DNA of 64,000 nucleotides from Lathyrus oleraceus (taxonomy: Eukaryota > Streptophyta > Magnoliopsida > Fabales > Fabaceae): positions 458,759,197-458,823,196 of the forward strand of contig NC_066581.1 in the NCBI RefSeq assembly GCF_024323335.1. Direction: 5' to 3'. The position numbers were made by a program, and so were the translations under genes. Positions 11,065 to 22,432 of the stretch are shown here, piece after piece. The notes under the pieces were generated by a model. The model worked only from the letters and a program-made list of their open reading frames with translations. It did not search any database and was not told where the DNA came from. Position 1 is the stretch's first letter; each line of letters begins with the position of its first letter.

Positions 11065-14000
11065 TGTAAGACCCTAATTTTGACCCTAAGATCCCTCATG
11101 GCATCATATCATTGCTCATTGCATTGCCTCAAGGATCATAGCATGTGTGGCTCCTTTACCCTAGGGTTAGGACTTGTGTGAGTGGTTTGAGACCACAAAG
11201 CATGCTTGAATTGTATATTACTTCTCTTCTTATTTGTTTACTAACCAAAAGCACAAAAATATGTCACTAACCTTTTTTGTTTTGAAGCTCAAGTGATCAT
11301 GTGCTCCCATGCTCCTAGGAGGCTCCTAAGCTCAATGAAATGACTAGATGAAGATGAAAGAAAGCATGGAAATGGTACACAAAGTCCCTAATCATCATAT
11401 ATGTCTCTCAAGTATCTCAATTTTCCAATTTGATCAAGATAACCCAAATGGCTTGAGGATTATTTCCCAAGGAAACCCAAATTCAACTATGCATCAACTG
11501 TGCCTTGCTCATGAAGCAACCTCAACCTATGTTAAAATTAAATCAAGTGAAGTTCTTTAATTCATTAATTTATGCATATATGAGCCTATGTAAGTATCCT
11601 CAATCATTCATTCATCAAGATTTGAAGTTTGGCCTTGAGAAGTTGACCAGTCAAGTCATCTGACTAAACTGAGGATCCCTGAGACCTAACTTTTGATGTG
11701 TTTGTCAAATGAATATGACCCCAAGATAAAACATGTTCTTAGGAACCATATGAACAACTCTCATGTTCATCAAAAATCCATTTGAAACTTTTAAGGTCAT
11801 CATTCATTTCAAAACATTATAGGTCATTTTGACTGAAACCCTAATTTTGGGTCAACTTCCCAAGGACCTAACTTCCTTATTTTTTATGATTTTGAGGTGA
11901 TACAAATTGAATTGGAAATATTAATATGTCTAATTAAAATTTTATGTTGGACAAAATTTCATAATCCTAAAAGAAACACATGTGATAATACAAAACATTA
12001 TAGGTCACTTTGGACCAAAACCATTGAATTTGAAAAATGCCCAACTTCAAGTGCCCATAACTTTCTCATTAAAAATCCAAATGATGCAAAATGTAAGTCT
12101 AAATTGATCATCTTGAAAAGATCTACAACTTTTATGTAGAAGGTGTTTCCATTTGAGGCTTTCATCACTGAAATAGAAGGGCTTGAAGTTGATCACTTTT
12201 GGTAAAATATTTCAAAGGGAACCTAGACATGTTTTGTACTTCAAACTTAAAAGTCAGTTTTCATAAATTTCCAAACTCCAAATGGATTTTTTCCCAACAT
12301 AGCTTTTGTTCCTTATGTCAAGTGCTTTCCAACCATTACTCACATGACCATGTTTGGATTTTCCATGTGTGATTTTCGAAGGGCTTAATGTTTATGATCA
12401 ATTATGCAATTCACATTGAAACTTCATATGAAAGCAAATGCCAGGCCTTGTGCACGTCCAATTCAACTCCAAATGATCTCAGCTTGCAATTCCATTCACT
12501 TTTGGGCCTCACATGTGCCTGTACAGGCCCATGCATGGAGGACCCAAAGTTCATGCACACGAGCATTTCACTACCTTGCATCAAGCTCAGCTATAAATAC
12601 ACGTGCTTGCTCATTCAAAAACAACCTCAAGGTGATCTGAAACCCTGCTGAATTGGAAACCCAACCTCACTCAAAGGAATTTCAGTTTTTCATTTCTCAA
12701 TTTCAAGCTTGAATTTCAACATCCTTAGTTGATCTTAAAGTCTTAATTCCTTAGCCTTGCATCATCATCACATCTCCAGATCAAATTTGCATCAAAAGCT
12801 TGAAGAAATCGTGTTGTTTAAAGCTGCACTTCAAAGGTATATCACTCAACTGTTTTGATTTAGATCTTGTTCTACAATGTTAATTGCTTGCATTTGAACT
12901 GTTTTCTGAAGTCCTCGAGCAAGAGGCAGGCCAGTGGTGGTCTTGATTTCATGAATTGAGACATTTCAGTTTGTACACCTTGATTTTCAAGCTCAGATTT
13001 ATCATTCAATAGAAACTTTGAGGAAAATCCAAGGTTACAGGGGTGATGTACATCACCCCAACTTCATTTTGGTACCATTGTTTTTCATTTTCATTAAGGT
13101 TGAAAACCCTGCGCGTGGTGGCCGGAGTTTGTTCTCTGGCCGGAGAAGATGGTGGTTTCCACCACCATCCCCATGTGGATGCATCTGAGTCCTTGGATCC
13201 CATTCAAATGTTATAATCTTGGTCGTGCGTGTGTATGACTTCTTTTAATGCCATGTGTGATGCGCTTGACCAAGGCATATGGTATGAACACGCCTCTGAG
13301 CCCTTGGATGATGCCACGTCAATTAATGAAACAGATCCAATGGGCGTTGATTTTTCCTATTTTCTATTTTCTGTTTTAATTTCTTTTAATCCCTTTTATT
13401 TTCAAAAATTCATAACTATTTTATTTGAAGTCACAAAAATATGAGACCAATGGAAAATTTTTTCTTAAAAAATATAGTTTCATAATCTAATTTTTAATTA
13501 TTTTTGTGACTTCATTTAATATTTTTTGTGAATTATTTTGTTTTTAATAGTTTTTAATTCATTTTAAATACTTTTTGATATCTGAAAATTCCAAAAATAT
13601 TTTCTTAACACATATGGATCATGATGAGTCAATGAAAAATAGTCTCATCAATTTCTTAATTGATTTGAGATTTTAATTCATTTGTGTTATTTATCATTGT
13701 TTTTAATTGATTTAAATAGTTTCTGTTTTCAAAAAATTTTGAGAAAATTTGTCAAACCTTGTTTGACCATGTTAGACCTATGAGAATTTAATTGGACTTA
13801 TCCAAGTTTATTTGAATTGAATTTGAGGTTTGACCATATTTTATCCATTTTAATTTTGCATTTATTTTAATTCCAAAAATACCAAAAAAATATGTTTGAT
13901 TTGTTGACTTCTAATCTTCATTTCTCTTCTGTTTTACATTGGTTGATGATGATTTGATTCACATTTGATCATTGTGTGTTGATATTTCATATGAATTCTC

Positions 14001-15940
14001 CTTTTATTCATTTCATCTTTATCTCATTTCTTCTTTTTATTTTGGCCAATGAGTTAATGATTTGTGGTTGGTCTTGACATATGAGAGGCTTAACCTTCTT
14101 TGATCCAAATCAAACTCAACTTGATCAAAGATCAAGTGAGTTGCTTTGTGTCCAAGATAGGTTGCTTCTTGGTCAAGCAAAAAACCTAAAGTCCATACAA
14201 GGCTTTCCTCTTTTCTTTTGGCATGGAAAGTTGTAGGAGCTTGGCTTACTAGTCATGATCTCTAACTTGTGTTTATTTGCCTATAGTTTTATTGACCGGC
14301 CTCAGATAGGTGTGACTACTACATTAGTCCACTTACGATTGCTTAACATAGCGCTAAATTGTCTTATGACACACTAACATTAACTACTAACTACTAACTT
14401 TAATTCAAGCATTTAATTTCTTACAATTTACTTTAATGCACTTTATTTCTTACTCATTTATTCATATTGCCTTTTCCCCTTTGCTCATTTGAGCATATAT
14501 TTTATGTTTATGCCATTTTCCTTTTGCTCATTTGAGCTCATTATTGTACATAAATATATTATTGTCTTGTGTTGGTTTTGCTTTTGTTTTTGTGTGAACC
14601 CAATGCAAAAGGAGAAAGGACTTAGACTTAGGACCTTACGCATGCTTGAAGGAGTCCAAGAGCAAATAGGCCTCATGCCTTTAGAATGCTAAATTTGTTG
14701 AAGAGCAACTAAGCCTCATGCCTTTAGAATGCTAAATCTTAAAGTTGACTTCAAAAGACCTCTAATCTAAACTCATTCTTTGTCAATTCCTCTTATTGTG
14801 TTGTGAACTTTTTGATGTTTGCTCTTGTGTGATAGGGATTCCATCTTGAGATAGTAAGAAGGACCATTGTCATGAATAGCCAAGTTATGAGAGACAAGCC
14901 AAATGGAGATCCTAGGAGCTTAAATATAATATTTGTTTGATTGCTTGAGTGGTTTGCTAAGTCCAAAGGAAAGCAGCATCTTGAATCATCTTTATGATGT
15001 CAAGAAAAGGAACTCCAAGGGTTTTATCTCTTCTCTTATCTTTGTATACTTTAGGACTAGACCTTCTCTTCTTCTCTCCACTCTAACCTAAGCCAAACTC
15101 ATTTATGTGCAAACTTTGACTTTGTTTCAAATTAGAAACCTAGGCCTTATGCCTTTGATTTTTTTTTTTCAGAATCTTTTCATTAATACTCATTGTGAAT
15201 AAACCTTAAGTCAACTTTGACCATATTTTGTGAATACTTCTAACTTGTATATACAACTCACTTCAAGTTGTTTTTGTGGTTCCAATGGCCACCTTTGTTA
15301 AAACTTTTCATAAACATTAGCCATAGGTTTGAGTTATCATAGTGGTTGATGTAAACCTCACCTTATCCTTAGTAATTGGACTATAAGTCTTCCATACTTA
15401 TTATAGGGTTACCCCCTCACTAGTATGTTGAAGCTCTCCTCACATGGTGGATTGTTGGTTTAGATTGAGTTTTCTCCCTTCGCTAACAAAAGACCTTAAG
15501 GCTTTTGACAAATCAATTCACCAATCTTTTGAGATTTTTACCCCGAACTACGAGGTTTTGATCCTACCTTTGTGATGGTACGTAGGCAATGGGTTCATCC
15601 ATTCAAACAACAAAATTGTAAATATAATACTCTTTTCTCATCTCCCCAATCTCTTGCACATATTTTCACAAATACCAACCTACAACACATATTTGCAAAA
15701 AGGGCTCCCTTAGAGTACTAAGGATGTTTTGGGTGCTTAAAACCTTCCCATCTCATAACCAACCCCCTTACCTAGATCTCTGACATTTTTATTAGTTTCT
15801 GATTTGATAAAACTTCTTACTTGGTTTTTGTTCGCTTTTTAACCTTTCCTTTGGACAAATAAAAGTGCGGTGGCGACTCGAATTATATGCTTACTTTTGA
15901 TTTAGTCAATAAATCTAAAGGTAATGAATACCCCGCTACA
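11065..15940 (+). repeat. 5' LTR of Ogre-B (4876 bp)
   Basis: It starts TGTAAGACC and ends CCCCGCTACA, directly before the primer site. It aligns over its whole length to 53705-58316 with scattered substitutions at a few percent. The right copy lacks about 250 bp that lie here at about 11547-11799. The LTR is non-coding; ORFs such as 12388-12651 occur in both LTRs but have no domain. A TATA box is seen at 12592. Confidence 0.95.
12592..12599 (+). promoter_or_regulatory. TATA box in Ogre-B 5' LTR
   Basis: TATAAATA lies about 1.53 kb into the LTR, after CAAGCTCAGC, and is kept in the other LTR at 54972. It is the best candidate core promoter, so U3 would be about 1.55 kb and the R-U5 part about 3.3 kb. 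Confidence 0.55.
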
Positions 15941-15946
15941 GAAAAG

Positions 15947-15963
15947 TGGCGACTCTGTTGGGG
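15947..15963 (+). promoter_or_regulatory. Primer binding site of Ogre-B (tRNA-Arg type)
   Basis: TGGCGACTCTGTTGGGG begins 7 nt after the LTR. It matches the complement of the 3' end of a plant tRNA-Arg(ACG) as I recall it (TGGCGACTCCACTGGGG), apart from three positions. Ogre elements are known to use tRNA-Arg. The position before the leader and after a terminal CA fits a primer site. Confidence 0.85.
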
Positions 15964-16851
15964 AGAGTTATCACTCCTAGTGGGTTTAGCCTACTTTTTG
16001 CTTATGTGTGTTGTATATTTATATTTATTTGTGACATATTTTTGTGCAAATTTGGGATGACTGTATTGTTTGTAATGTATAAATTGCTTGATATATTCAA
16101 TTGCTTGTGTGCTTGGTGGTCTCTTATGAGATGAGTTCTATACCCGAACTCGAGTGCACTTATGATAGGAGAATGGCATAGTCTTGTTGACTTGTATGGA
16201 GTTATTCCTTAGCAAGTTGACTTGCAAGCCCATTCACTTGGTGGAGGTCTTATTGGGATCAATAATGTCACACGAGTAGTCGTGGTTAGGCATTACTCTT
16301 TCCAATATAAACCTTAGAAGCCAAGTACCTTAGATTACCTAGCCCATATTGGCCTATTTTAGGATGTAGTGTGAAGGTCGTTCAAGTGTAAGACTTGATA
16401 CGCGATACTACACTCATAAGAGTCTCTCTTGAGAATATTTTTGGAATACGAGTAGTCGTTTTATCCGATAATATTCGAAAGATGAGATGATGACTATGAG
16501 GACCTTTTTTAGAACATGATTGTCAGGTTTAACCATAGTACACTCCCATTGGGTGGTTCTTAACCAAGACTCCATGCTCGTGACTTACAACAAACCTTTG
16601 ATTCACGGTTGATTCGTTCTCGTATATCCTCAATATCAATGGAACTTGGGTGTTGATAAGGTGTAAACCATAATCTACCAAAATGGATGATTGATATTGG
16701 GGATGACTTGAGCCATCCCGTGACCTTTTTTGTGGTGTGACTTGCTTGATCCTTGAGTGTGATTGTTGCATCCATGCATTCATTTGCATTCATATCATCA
16801 ACAATGAAAATTTTCAAGGAACTTAAGAGGTTTATTTGCAAAATTTCAGAC
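15964..16851 (+). other. Leader (5' UTR) of Ogre-B
   Basis: Nearly 900 nt between the primer site and ORF1 hold no credible gene. The last 300 nt resemble the Ogre-A leader. Two copies of the palindromic 12-mer ACGAGTAGTCGT lie at 16272-16283 and 16448-16459. Packaging and dimerisation signals would be expected in this part. Confidence 0.75.
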
Positions 16852-17234
16852 ATGGATAAGCAAAGAAGGAATACAAAGAAGTATAGTTTCAGACAACCCG
16901 ACATGAGAGAGTTAAGGAGTTTGGCATCTTATGCACTAGACCCTTTGGAGTTCAAAGCTCGTCATGGGAGACTTTTGTCTATTCTTTCTACTCAGGTGGA
17001 TGAAGGTCTGATGAGTGTGCTAGTGCAGTTCTATGATCCTCTGTATCGGTGCTTCACTTTTCCGGATTTCCAGCTCTTGCCTACGCTTGAGGAGTATGAC
17101 TATCATGTGGGTATACCTATCTTGGATCAGTTACCATTCAGTGGTTTGGAGAGGGTTCCTTCTTCCCAAGAGATTGCTGACTTGCTTCATATAGATGTAT
17201 CTGAGATTGTTGCTCATATGACTACCAAAGGTGG
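16852..17234 (+). pseudogene. Ogre-B ORF1, 5' part
   Basis: The frame opens at the ATG of MDKQRRNTKKYSFRQPD, matching the Ogre-A ORF1 start at 61799. It has the conserved ORF1 block with FYDPLYRCFTFPDFQL followed by PTLEEY. The frame is cut at codon 128 by Ogre-C after GGTGG and continues at 33738 without loss of frame. ORF1 is an extra ORF found upstream of gag in Ogre elements; its role is unknown. Legume database proteins with this block are, as I recall, filed under a domain of unknown function (DUF7745), which I cannot check here. Confidence 0.85.
17230..17234. repeat. Target site duplication GGTGG, left copy (Ogre-C)
   Basis: GGTGG directly precedes TGTAGCACC of the Ogre-C LTR and is repeated at 33733-33737 after its terminal CA. 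ORF1 of Ogre-B is continuous across the two copies once the insert and one copy are ignored. Confidence 0.95.
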
Positions 17235-17663
17235 TGTAGCACCTCAAATTTTCCCTCCTCATTCATGCATTCATTTTTTAGGTCATTTAACATTTCATAT
17301 TGCATTTCATCATGTCAATCAGAATTAGCTCCAAGAGGATGTCATCCAAGTCACTTTGTGGGTTCTATCTGAAGGATCAAGCTTAATGGGCTCAGTACAG
17401 TTCAAAATTCAACTATGAAGCCAAAAGTCAACTGTTGGTCAACTGAAGGTGAAATGGCCAGGGAATGACTTGAGTTACTTGCAACATGTTCAAATAGGGT
17501 CTATTCATCATTCAAAGGAGCAAAAGTTTGTTCATGAGCTGTCATGCTTGCTAGGCGAGCAAAATGGGTCGCCTAGCGAGTCCCAAGAAAAGCCACCAGA
17601 ATTACCTTCGCTCAGAGGAATTTCCTGAACTGTCATGCTCGCTAGACGAAGCCCACGCGTTTT

Positions 17664-17730
17664 GAAAAAAAAAACGAAAAAATATATATATATATATAAA
17701 AAAAACGAAAAGAAGAAAGAAAAAAAAATG

Positions 17731-17762
<32 letters not shown>
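17664..17762. repeat. A-rich and AT dinucleotide tract in Ogre-C LTR
   Basis: Runs of A with interspersed ACGAAAA and a TATATA run. The matching tract in the 3' LTR (31791-31893) differs in length and order, as expected from replication slippage after insertion. Confidence 0.85.
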
Positions 17763-17766
<4 letters not shown>

Positions 17767-17825
17767 CAGAAAAATCTTGGACTTGGACCTCTGTCATTTG
17801 AGCCCACAAAGCCACGAAAATCAGG

Positions 17826-17833
17826 TTATAAAT
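17826..17833 (+). promoter_or_regulatory. Candidate TATA box in Ogre-C LTR
   Basis: TTATAAAT is followed about 35 nt later by AACCCTAGAGAGATTC, a plausible start region. The same box is kept in the 3' LTR at 31950-31957. Confidence 0.5.
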
Positions 17834-19599
17834 TCTTAAAAAAATTCAGTGGAAAAAACCCTAGAGAGATTCTAACTAATTCATAGCAACCTCGAGAGAC
17901 TGAAGGGAACTCATCTGCAAAGAACCAATTCCCTCTCATATAAACCCTAAGATTGTTCTGCAAAGCCAACAGTGCAATTCAATTTCAATCGATCTCTCCA
18001 ATCAGTAGGTATGTCATGTCTTGATGTGTGGATCCTTACCCCTGACTTTGAGTTTTGATACCCTTTTAATGCATTTGTTTGACAAGAGGTTTAGGCCTCC
18101 TATCCTTGGTTGCTTTTTGTGAACTTTAATGGCATGATTCATGTGGTTACATTTTGATTCTCTTATTCGGTGCAACTCTTGATTGCACCCCACCTTGTTA
18201 TTCTAACCTGTTTGTCGAGTTTGTTTTGTGAGGACTCACATGAACCTTGAAGATATAGCTTGCTTGGTGCTCCCCTTTATTTGTGGGATACCATTTGGAG
18301 ATTTATTCTGATTGCTTTGCTGACTTGTTTTGTTTGATGGTGCTAGCCTGAGAGATCTCTGGGTTTCTTATTTCTTTAGTTACTGTTACTTCGGACCTTT
18401 GTCCTTGTGGTAGATCTCTTGATCCCTTTTACATCTTTTCCCGTATTTTACCGCTTTCTTAGCTGGAAGACCTCAATAGGAGGCAATGTTTTTGTGTGTT
18501 TACTTTTGTGCCTAAAGACCTCCAAGAAGAGGCACCAGTGCTAAAGACCTCCATGAAGAGGCAATTGACGGATAAAAGGGATTAGTAGTCAATCCCCCGT
18601 TATTCAGTGTGTTGTTCTTTATGCTCACACTACGGGTCGACGCTTCAGAACAAAAGCCCAAGATCTTTTGTCCGGTCAGTCAGTGGAGAGGGTTCCACCT
18701 TTCTGAATCCCCACTTTTTGTCATGAGCTAACCCTGTCCAGGGTTAAGAGCTATGAGGTCTTATCCTCATTACCCTTTTGATCTGCTCACCCTGACGTTC
18801 AATGTCAGTGGTTAAGAGCCCATTTGATTACCTTTCCATGGCTTGTTTGTCGAGGTTGATATGACCCCTCTTGACTAAAGCCCTACCCACGTATGTTTGA
18901 GCCCCCTTGTTGACGTGTTTACTTTATGTATGTTTGTTTTGTATGGTGTGATCGTCTCCCCATAGGATTGCTAGGCTTCGTATAGTCTCTCATTTGCATG
19001 TCAATTAAGGTAGCACGGTTCCTTCGTCTAGGACTTCCTTTTTGCATGAGCATTCCTAAAACAAACAAACTCATTAATTTTTCTTCTCCTAAGAACACGT
19101 TAACTCCTTCTACTACAGGTGAGTAAGTCTCCAAAGGTCGAGCATCCGGTAGATTGTGTAGTAACGTCATTCATCACAAAAAACAAACACATAGGTTAGC
19201 CGAGCTACGGTGCTCTGATTCTCAATCCTTCTTGAGATACGTATGCAACACGGTAGGGCCTGTGCGAGCAATAACTCTTTCTTTTCCCTACTTTGATTTT
19301 CTCTCTTTCGCATTGCATATAGGACTTTTTATACACACACTTTAGACATAAATAGCAATCGTGGATCCTGTGGAGTACCACAGACGTGAAGGGGTGCGAT
19401 AACCTTCCCTTCACGTAACCGCCCCCCTTACTCTGTTTTATTTGGTTCGAGACTTTGTTTTATCCGTTCCCTCTTGGTTATGCAGTACTACCTTTCCCTC
19501 CTCTTGGGATAAAAGTACATAGCTGGCGACTCTACTCTTTTTCCTCGCCACCTCTTTTCGCGTTTGTACTTGGATTCGGGAAATCCGGGGAGCGACAGC

Positions 19600-19616
19600 T
19601 GACGACTCCACTGGGG
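19600..19616 (+). promoter_or_regulatory. Primer binding site of Ogre-C (tRNA-Arg type)
   Basis: TGACGACTCCACTGGGG starts two nt after the LTR. It differs by one base from the complement of the 3' end of tRNA-Arg(ACG) as I recall it. Confidence 0.85.
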
Positions 19617-20339
19617 ACTTATTTTCCCTAGTGGGCCTTTCCTAGCGTTTGTTTATTGTCTATTGTGTGTTATTCATTTATTGCTTTGCATACTTATCTG
19701 CTTGCATTGCATCCTATGTGCGCTTTATTCTTTCATGCATACTGTGTTGGCTGTGTATCTGTTTCGCTGTTGGGTGGGAGTCACAAGAGGTAAAAGGCCC
19801 AATACACAGGCTATGAGTGAACTTTAGGACACCTAGGAATAAAGTGATTCATGGGAAGCGGGTGGTATGGCGCCACTTAGCGGAACATGGTATCACGAGC
19901 AGTTCAGGTTCTGATGGGGTATTATCGTTGCATACACCTGGTGTGCATATGATGATATTCTTGAAAGGATTGTTTATCCTGTGTTTCTCTTGACCTTACC
20001 CTGGCCTAGATTACACCCGTGAGTGGGGCGGGAATGAATCATTTACAGGTACTGATGGTGACTTGTTCCGTTGGTGACTTTTGTTTGGTTCTTGTTGGTG
20101 ACCGTTGGTTCAGAAGTCTGGGTTCTAAGTTGATGACCGTGTTCTATGGTTCCCGGTTCCGAATTCATGCTGAAGTTCTGATCCTGTTCCTTGAGATACA
20201 CAGCCAACCAGCCATTGTTTCATCATTTTGCATCATAGCATGTTTATTTTCAAAAAAAAAATAATGCATAAAAAAAAAAGTTAACCCGCATATGCATATC
20301 ATTTTTTAGGTTTATTCAGGAGTCTGTTCACACCGAGAG
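19617..20339 (+). other. Leader (5' UTR) of Ogre-C
   Basis: About 720 nt without a credible gene between the primer site and ORF1. The ORF at 20019 has no recognisable domain. Confidence 0.75.
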
Positions 20340-22009
20340 ATGGCTGCCATTCCAGAGTTGAAGAGGAAGACTTGCACCTACAATTTTTACCGTGAGCCAT
20401 TGACATCTTTGGAAGAATTGGGTAATCTCGTGACCGACCGTAATCAGAAAGTTTTTGATGATCAGTATGGGGATATCTTGGCATTATTGAAGATGATGGT
20501 TGATCCGGTACCTCTGCAGACTCTCTTACAGTTCTATGATCCGGAGGTTCGTTGCTTTACTTTTCAGGACTACCAGTTAACACCCACTCTTGAAGAGTAT
20601 TCCATCCTTATGAATGTCCGAATCAAAAACGAGTACCTTTCCTGGATGTGCCAAAGGAGGTGGATTTCAAAGTTGTCGCTAAGGCTCTTTACTTGAGCAT
20701 CAAGGAAGTGAGCGATAATTGGAAACCAAGCGGTGATGTTGTGGGCTTATCCTTGAAGTTCTTGGTAAGAATGGTTAAGGAAGAAGCAAAGAAAGGAAAT
20801 TGGGTAGCTTTCAACGCTCAGTTGGCTGTCATGATTTATGGAGTTATTTTGTTCCCTAGTATGCCTAGTTTCGTGGACCTGGCAGCAATCACTATTTTCA
20901 TTGGAGGAAACCTGGTGTCTACCTTGTTAGCTGACACCTAGTATGCGATACACAACAGGCATGGTAAGTGTGGAGCTATCAGGTGTTGTCTCCCGTTGCT
21001 ACTCAAGTGGTTCTTGTCTTTTCTACCGACCAATGGACCATTTGTGGATACTCAGAATACTCACAAATGGACTCAGAGGATCATGTCGCTTACATCTTAT
21101 GATATCAAGTGGCAAGCTTATAGGATTAATGTGCACAACATCATTATGAGTTGTGGAGAGTTTCACAATGTTCCACTCATAGGAACTAGGGGTTGCATCA
21201 ACTACAACCCGGTTCTTTCTCTCCGTCAGTTGGGTTTTGTCATGAACGAAAGGCTGCAAGATGTCGAGATAGCCGAAAGTGTGTACTTTGAGAAACGGAG
21301 CGATCCGACAAGATTGGAGCAAGTGGGAAAAGCTTGGGAGAATATTGGTATACAAGATGGATTTGTTTTAGGGAGGAAGTTTGCAATTGCTATGCCTGCT
21401 TACACTGAGTGGGTCAAGGAAAGAGTTGGGACTTTGTTGCTACCATATGACCGGATGGAACCATTACAGGAGCAACCGCCTTTGATCCTTTCTGAGAGTG
21501 TACCTGCTGAGTATTACAAACAAGCCTTAATGGAGAATCTCCAGTTGAAAGAAAATGAACAAGAGATCTAACTGGAGCTTTACAAAGCAAAAGCTGATAG
21601 GCTGAATTTGGCTCATAAACTCAAAGGAGTGCAAGGTGAAAGTGCTAGTAGATCAGGAAACAAAAAGAGGTCCTATGATGAGATAGAAACAATGTTGGAT
21701 GAAGAACACCTTGAACGCTTGAGATTACAAAAAGCGGAAGCCAATTACAAAAAGAAGATACGAGACTTGGAAAAACAGCTTAAGGACAAAGATACTAAGT
21801 TGAAGAAAGAGGTAGATCTGAGGCATGCAGCAAAGAGCCAACTCCGAGGAAGTGACATCCGTGCATCTCATTTCCTAGAGGAAGTTGTTGAACTCAGGGT
21901 GCAACTGAAAGAGAAGCTCACCCCTCTACTTGAGTGTTCAGAGTGTGACCGATTGATGGATCAGTGCCAGTATTTGAAGACTCTCATTCCTGAAGGACGA
22001 CTTCCCTAG
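20340..22009 (+). pseudogene. Ogre-C ORF1
   Basis: It starts MAAIPELKRKTCTYNF and carries the ORF1 block FYDPEVRCFTFQDYQL and PTLEEY, then a region with GTRGCINYNPVLSLRQLGF matching GTQGGMNYNPALARRQLGF of Ogre-A. The C-terminal third is charged and coiled-coil-like (KKKIRDLEKQLKDKD). There is a frameshift near 20630 and in-frame stops at 20939 and 21569. Full length would be about 556 codons. The protein is clearly homologous to ORF1 of Ogre-A and B but much diverged, which puts Ogre-C in another family. Its role is unknown. Confidence 0.85.
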
Positions 22010-22432
22010 TTTGTCTTGTTGTTTATTTTGAAGATCACCTCCAGGATTGTTGGATGGGATTCCTTGTTCTACACTGATGAACTGAATCTTTGCTTGAACT
22101 ACATTTGTATGAATCTTATTTCTTATGCCTATGGATGAGATTATTGATGTCTCACTTTTGCTTTCCGTCAAGTGTATGTTGCTTCTTTGTTGTTTATGTT
22201 CCGCCTACGAGTGCAGGTTGCCATTTTTCAAAGGTGGATGAGACTCTTGAGTACCTGAGAAATGATAAAACATAGCATACGCATCATATGCATCACACGC
22301 ATCATACACATATCATTCTTGCATCATTACAGGTGTTCTGGAAGAGGACTTCTCATTCTGGTTCCCGTTTCAGGCAGGATTGTTGAGCATCGTCTGCAGC
22401 GTTACACAACAAGGCAGAATCAACAGAAGATC
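22010..22432 (+). other. ORF1-gag spacer of Ogre-C
   Basis: A 420-nt stretch without a credible gene. It includes several ATGCATCA-like short repeats around 22275-22330. In Ogre-A, B and D the same spacer is 220 to 330 nt long. Confidence 0.65.

Larger units (their letters stand above)
17235..19597 (+). repeat. 5' LTR of Ogre-C (2363 bp)
   Basis: It starts TGTAGCACCTCAAATTTTCC and ends GGGAGCGACA. From 17561 on it aligns with 31688-33732 at high identity; small differences include an 11-12 bp duplication in the right copy near 32246. It contains an A-rich low-complexity tract and a TATA box, and no gene. Confidence 0.95.

Noticed and set aside
12388..12651. 87-codon ORF kept in both Ogre-B LTRs (also 54768-55031)
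   Set aside because: Shared because the LTRs are copies; no domain, overlaps the TATA box and promoter region.
17532..17807. Phe-rich minus-strand ORF (and 31626-31931)
   Set aside because: Product of the A-rich low-complexity tract in the Ogre-C LTR.
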